DNA from: Agelaius tricolor
Taxonomy: Eukaryota; Chordata; Aves; Passeriformes; Icteridae
Assembly (NCBI GenBank): GCA_023055355.1
Contig: JALJCS010000004.1
Coordinates: 15,654,001-15,718,000 of the forward strand
Length of the DNA: 64,000 bases
Direction: 5' to 3'
In this document: positions 60,501 to 64,000 of the stretch, in pieces
Position numbering within the stretch: the stretch's first letter is position 1
How the letters are laid out: each line of letters opens with the position of its first letter
Notes under the pieces: generated by a model
What the model saw: only the letters and a program-made list of their open reading frames with translations
The model's database searches: none
What the model was told of the DNA's origin: nothing
Position numbers and translations under genes: made by a program

Positions 60501-62072
60501 AGAAATTCAGTGAATTACTTTTGTTGGCTTTTCCAGATGAAATGTTGCAGGGTTCCTTATAGCAGAGATGTCAGAGAAATTGGATTGAGGTGAAGGAAAT
60601 GTGCAGGAAAGTAAGACTAAATAAATATGTTCAATGCAAACAGTATCTAGGGTTGCAGTCACCTGAGACTATTGGAAGAACACAACTAGGAAATTGGTAT
60701 CAGAGCCACTTGCCATAGTGCCCAAGCTGCCATTGCTAAGAGTCAGTCTGCCAGCCTGGCAGACTGCTGTGTAATTCCTGCCTGTGGAAAAGGCAACCCC
60801 TTGAGCTGCAGATTGCCATAATAGCCAATGAAAAAAATAAGATCCCTGAGCACCTGGATAAGCGTGTGCTCTTGGGTGAGAGTCAGCATGGCTTCGGTCG
60901 TGAATGGAACAAAAAGTATCTGCTGGACACAGAAATCTCTGACAAAGTTCAGCATTACAGGATGTTCAAGAAACTTCATTCACACAGGACTAAAGGAGCA
61001 ATCTTTATGGCTTGAAAGGTGATTAAAGGATTGGAAGAAAAATGATCATCTTTCAGGATGGAGAGAAGTCAGCGGTATGGTTCCCTAAGGAGTTAGGGTT
61101 TTTGGCATTTTCATCAGTAGCATGAGGAAGAGTAAAAATTGAGTTCTCTGTCTAGGCAGGTGCCATAAAGCTCTTCTGGTTAACTCCTGCCTCAATTGTC
61201 AAGAAACAAAAAACTGAGTGATTGGACAAGACATTAACTGAAAAATTTTGATGTAGGTATGTGTCAAGTATTATACCTATAAAAATAGCCTGAACCATTC
61301 CTATGAGACACTGAATTTGCAACTGGCACTCTCAGAAGTGAAGTTACTAGCCCTGTGAGAGTTACTACTGCTATGAGAATAGCAGGGAAAAAAAGCACCA
61401 GAAACTGATGGATGTTTTCAGAAGGAAAGATATAATTTTTCCCATTTTTGGAACTGGTGTAACCAGAACATGAGCATTGTATTCATTTATGGTTGCTGTA
61501 TTCTAATGAACAATGTAGTGGAATTACAATGCAACACATTGAAAATAAATTAGCAAGGAGGTAGACTAGGTGGCTTACAAGATGAGATTTAAAATGTTGA
61601 TAATTCAGATTGAAAAGAAAGAGACTGAAATAACTATAGTTTAAACAATCCTGAACGTGATGGATAAACTGTATGGGGAGCTCTTAAAACTCTGCAGTAC
61701 TACAAAAAGGGCATCCTTAATATGGTTAATATGGAAATTAATTTAAAAGACATAAAAGTAAGCAGTTAGACAGATGGTCATGAAGTTCTGAATCTTGCTT
61801 TTGGTGGAGGTACTCTCAGAAGAATTGAAAAACAGACAGTTTTATTGACAATTTATAAATAGATAATAAAAGGCCTGGAAAAGATACTTCAGCACAAAAA
61901 AAAAAAAAAAGTGTGGCTTCTGAGAGAGTAAAAGAATGAACTGCAGAAAGCAGCAGGGTGTACACTGACTCCCTAAACAGCATCTTGTTCTTGTCCTTTT
62001 CAAACAAAGTGATAGATCCTGGGATTGGAGAGGTCTGACTTAATAAGATACCTTTTATGTTCTTATGTCCAA
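60500..62072 (+). mobile_element. Probable ancient CR1/L3-type LINE remnant
   Basis: The right end (GGTCTGACTTAATAAGATAC, then TTTTATGTTCTTATG) resembles the 3' terminus of old amniote CR1/L3-type elements as known from turtles and crocodilians. Inside, a stretch at about 60,870-60,900 (GAGAGTCAGCATGGCTTC) resembles the reverse-transcriptase segment reading SQHGF, and the order of weak matches is collinear. The copy is heavily decayed with no long frame. The left boundary is uncertain, and 61.1-61.9 kb could be unrelated. Confidence 0.5.
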
Positions 62073-63540
62073 TGAATTACTGTTGGTATGTAAACTCACA
62101 CAGACACACACAACATCTTATGCAACAGCAGCACAGACAAGCCCTGTGTTTCTAGAGATGTTGGAAAGTCTATGTTTTAAAAGTCATGGTTGCATATACC
62201 CATGTATTTTAGAACAAAAATTATTACTCTCTTTGTTATTACTGCACAGGGAAAAAGTGAGAACTATGTGCCATGGTAAGTCCAAAACAGCAGCTTCATG
62301 GTAATACCTATGGTACACTGGAAAGGTGTATTAGTGTTTCAGGGCTTCATTAAACTGGGGAGACAGAGTTGTACAGGTAGCACCAGGTTCCCCAAAAGCA
62401 TGCACATCCACTCAGAAACACAGTCACTACTGTCTCTTTTGTGGCTGCTCACAGATACTTATATGAGCATCTACTTGAAAGGTGCCATATTAATAATTTT
62501 AAACAGATATACTTTAAAATAATCTCCAATAATTACATGCAAGGAAACATCATGAATTTTTAATAGGTTTTACTTACATGTATATCCAACTATTAATTTT
62601 TACTTTTGTATTTAAAAAATGTTTTCCTATTTTTATTTTGTTTCTATATTTCAGCTATTTTGTTTCAGCTATTTTTTGTGTGGTAAATAGATTTTTTTGA
62701 TTCTGTGGTCAAAGTACAGAGCTAAATTTTTTGTGATGCCCTAATTCTCGGCACAAATTTGTTTCAAAAAAGGTTTTCCTGGATTTCAAGCAATGACCTT
62801 TCAAAAGCTTATCCTCTGTAGCAATTTCATCAAAATGAAACATATCCTAGAAAAACATACATATTTTAAGAAAAGGTTAAAATAAGAATGAGGAGGTTAC
62901 TTTTGCTAGTCATATATAGAGGCCATAATGAGAAGGGGAATTTCATTAGCTGAAAGTCAAAAGGACTTAAGACGCATAAAATGATCATGAAAATATCAAA
63001 TCTCAGAATAAAGTAATAAAAGTGATGGGACTGAGACCATACCATTCAAGTCAGTTACAGTGAATTTTTCCACGCATTTGAATGGGAGCAGAATCAATTC
63101 CCTGAAAACTTCTGTTATCAATTACTTGAAACAATCTAATATTTCCCAGGGTCAAGAAGAATTTACTGTGAAAGAAATCCTTGACCCTAAAAAAAGTGCA
63201 TGTTATAGCTGTTGTGGTAAATGGTACCAACCCACACACCACAATGGAGCCTCTTGGTACTGCTGCAGAAAAGGAAGACTCGCTTTGACGGGAAGCTGCT
63301 TTTAATTTTCTCGGGGGAAAAAAATGTTACTTTGAAGTATTGTAGGCTTGACATTTTTGGCAGATAACTTGAGGAAGTGCTGGTATGCATTTAAGTGCCT
63401 TATGCATCTACTCACTGGTACTCAGTTTTAATGAGCACATGTGTATCTATCAAAATAGACCTTGAACCTGAAAACTTAAGCCAGGCACTTAGAGAAACTT
63501 GTCCTGTCTGCTCTGCCACTTCTAAACAATCTTTTATCAT
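62073..63540. other. Intergenic or upstream region of MINAR2
   Basis: AT-rich, no CpG island. An 81-codon frame at 63060-63305 is noted under findings. TATAAG at 63551-63556 is the only TATA-like sequence close to the MINAR2 start, 148 bases before the ATG; its function is unproven. Confidence 0.6.
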
Positions 63541-63698
63541 TGGTAGATGATATAAGTGAGCCTGATACCAAACAGGGGTCAGATACAGTTTCAGGAAACT
63601 GTCGTATCCTTCTTCACGTCATTAATAATAGAAAGAGCATGCACAGCCAGGAAGCAGAAGCTGGGGCTGTTTTCATTATTACTCTACAGCACAGAAAC

Positions 63699-63863
63699 AT
63701 GGACCTCTCCGTTTTGCCAAACAACAACCATCCTGATAAATTCCTGCAACTGGAGGTTAAATCTTTAGTGAAAAACTCTGCCTTTTTACCAGCCAACTGG
63801 GCAAAATTCCCAGAAGCAGCTTTACCTGGAGTGCAGCAGTGGCACAACAGGATCTATTTACAG
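63699..63863 (+). CDS. MINAR2: MINAR2 first coding exon (partial gene)
   Basis: The exon encodes 55 residues beginning MDLSVLPNNNHPDKFLQLEV and ending RIYLQ, then donor gtaagg. The start matches the N-terminus I recall for human MINAR2 (KIAA1024L), including the PNNNHPDKFLQL run. MINAR2 belongs to the UPF0258/MINAR family, membrane proteins of about 190 residues with one C-terminal transmembrane segment, reported to associate with NOTCH2. That segment and the other exons are beyond the window. The ATG has A at -3 and G at +4, a strong Kozak context. The frame stays open upstream, with an in-frame ATG at 63639, but that one has a poorer context and may be intronic (see findings). The exon ends in phase 0. 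Confidence 0.93.
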
Positions 63864-64000
63864 GTAAGGTCTAAAGGAGGCTGACATGTTCCTGATTTTT
63901 CTACCTTGTTTTAAAGTTCAGGAGAAAAATTACATGATGGTGACAGTTCAGCAGTAATTCAGCTTCCTGCATCTCTTAATCGGCATCCTTAATATTACTG
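63864..64000 (+). other. MINAR2: MINAR2 intron, 5' part
   Basis: Begins with the strong donor gtaagg and runs off the window. The frame reaches a stop (TGA) within seven codons of read-through, which supports the exon end. Confidence 0.85.

Noticed and set aside
1..64000. CRISPR arrays, phage, operons or bacterial defence systems
   Set aside because: No spaced direct repeats, no bacterial gene organisation; all coding evidence is spliced vertebrate genes.

Overview
The window is vertebrate nuclear DNA, almost certainly from a bird and probably a neognath. The evidence is AT-rich sequence with long introns and GT-AG splice sites, plus several fragments of CR1 retrotransposons. The plus-strand CR1 copy ending near 46.6 kb has the avian CR1 3' tail ending in ATTCTATGAT. 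The minus-strand copy at 55.4-56.0 kb carries the familiar avian CR1 3'-end sequence. There are no bacterial-type operons, CRISPR arrays or defence loci.

Most of the window (1 to about 57,990, plus strand) is the 3' part of one gene, recognised as ADAMTS19, a secreted metalloprotease with thrombospondin repeats. Fifteen coding exons can be placed to the base. All have GT donors and AG acceptors and join without any frame break into 719 codons plus a stop at 56,905-56,907. They encode the end of the catalytic domain (third zinc-binding His and Met-turn), the disintegrin-like domain, TSR1, the Cys-rich domain, the spacer, TSR2 to TSR5 and the C-terminal PLAC domain. The upstream exons (signal peptide, prodomain, most of the catalytic domain) lie outside the window. 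Residue numbers used here count from the first complete codon in the window, the Met of MGINHD at 5,396.

The 3' UTR follows from 56,908, with poly(A) signals at 57,271 and 57,965. The intergenic stretch to about 63.6 kb holds an old, decayed LINE (about 60.5-62.07 kb). The first coding exon of MINAR2 (KIAA1024L) begins at 63,699 on the same strand. ADAMTS19 followed by MINAR2 is the order I recall for human chromosome 5q, so synteny supports both calls.

Introns hold three CR1 fragments (25.98-27.09 kb and 44.65-46.61 kb plus; 55.39-55.99 kb minus), microsatellites ((AC)n, (TG)n, (TA)n, (AAAT)n) and a few short tandem or palindromic sequences. I see no undescribed biological system. The points most worth a second look are the exon symmetry of the TSR array, some lineage-variable glycosylation sites, a weak splice donor, a CA repeat close to a donor, two perfect hairpin sequences and the unresolved 5' boundary of MINAR2.
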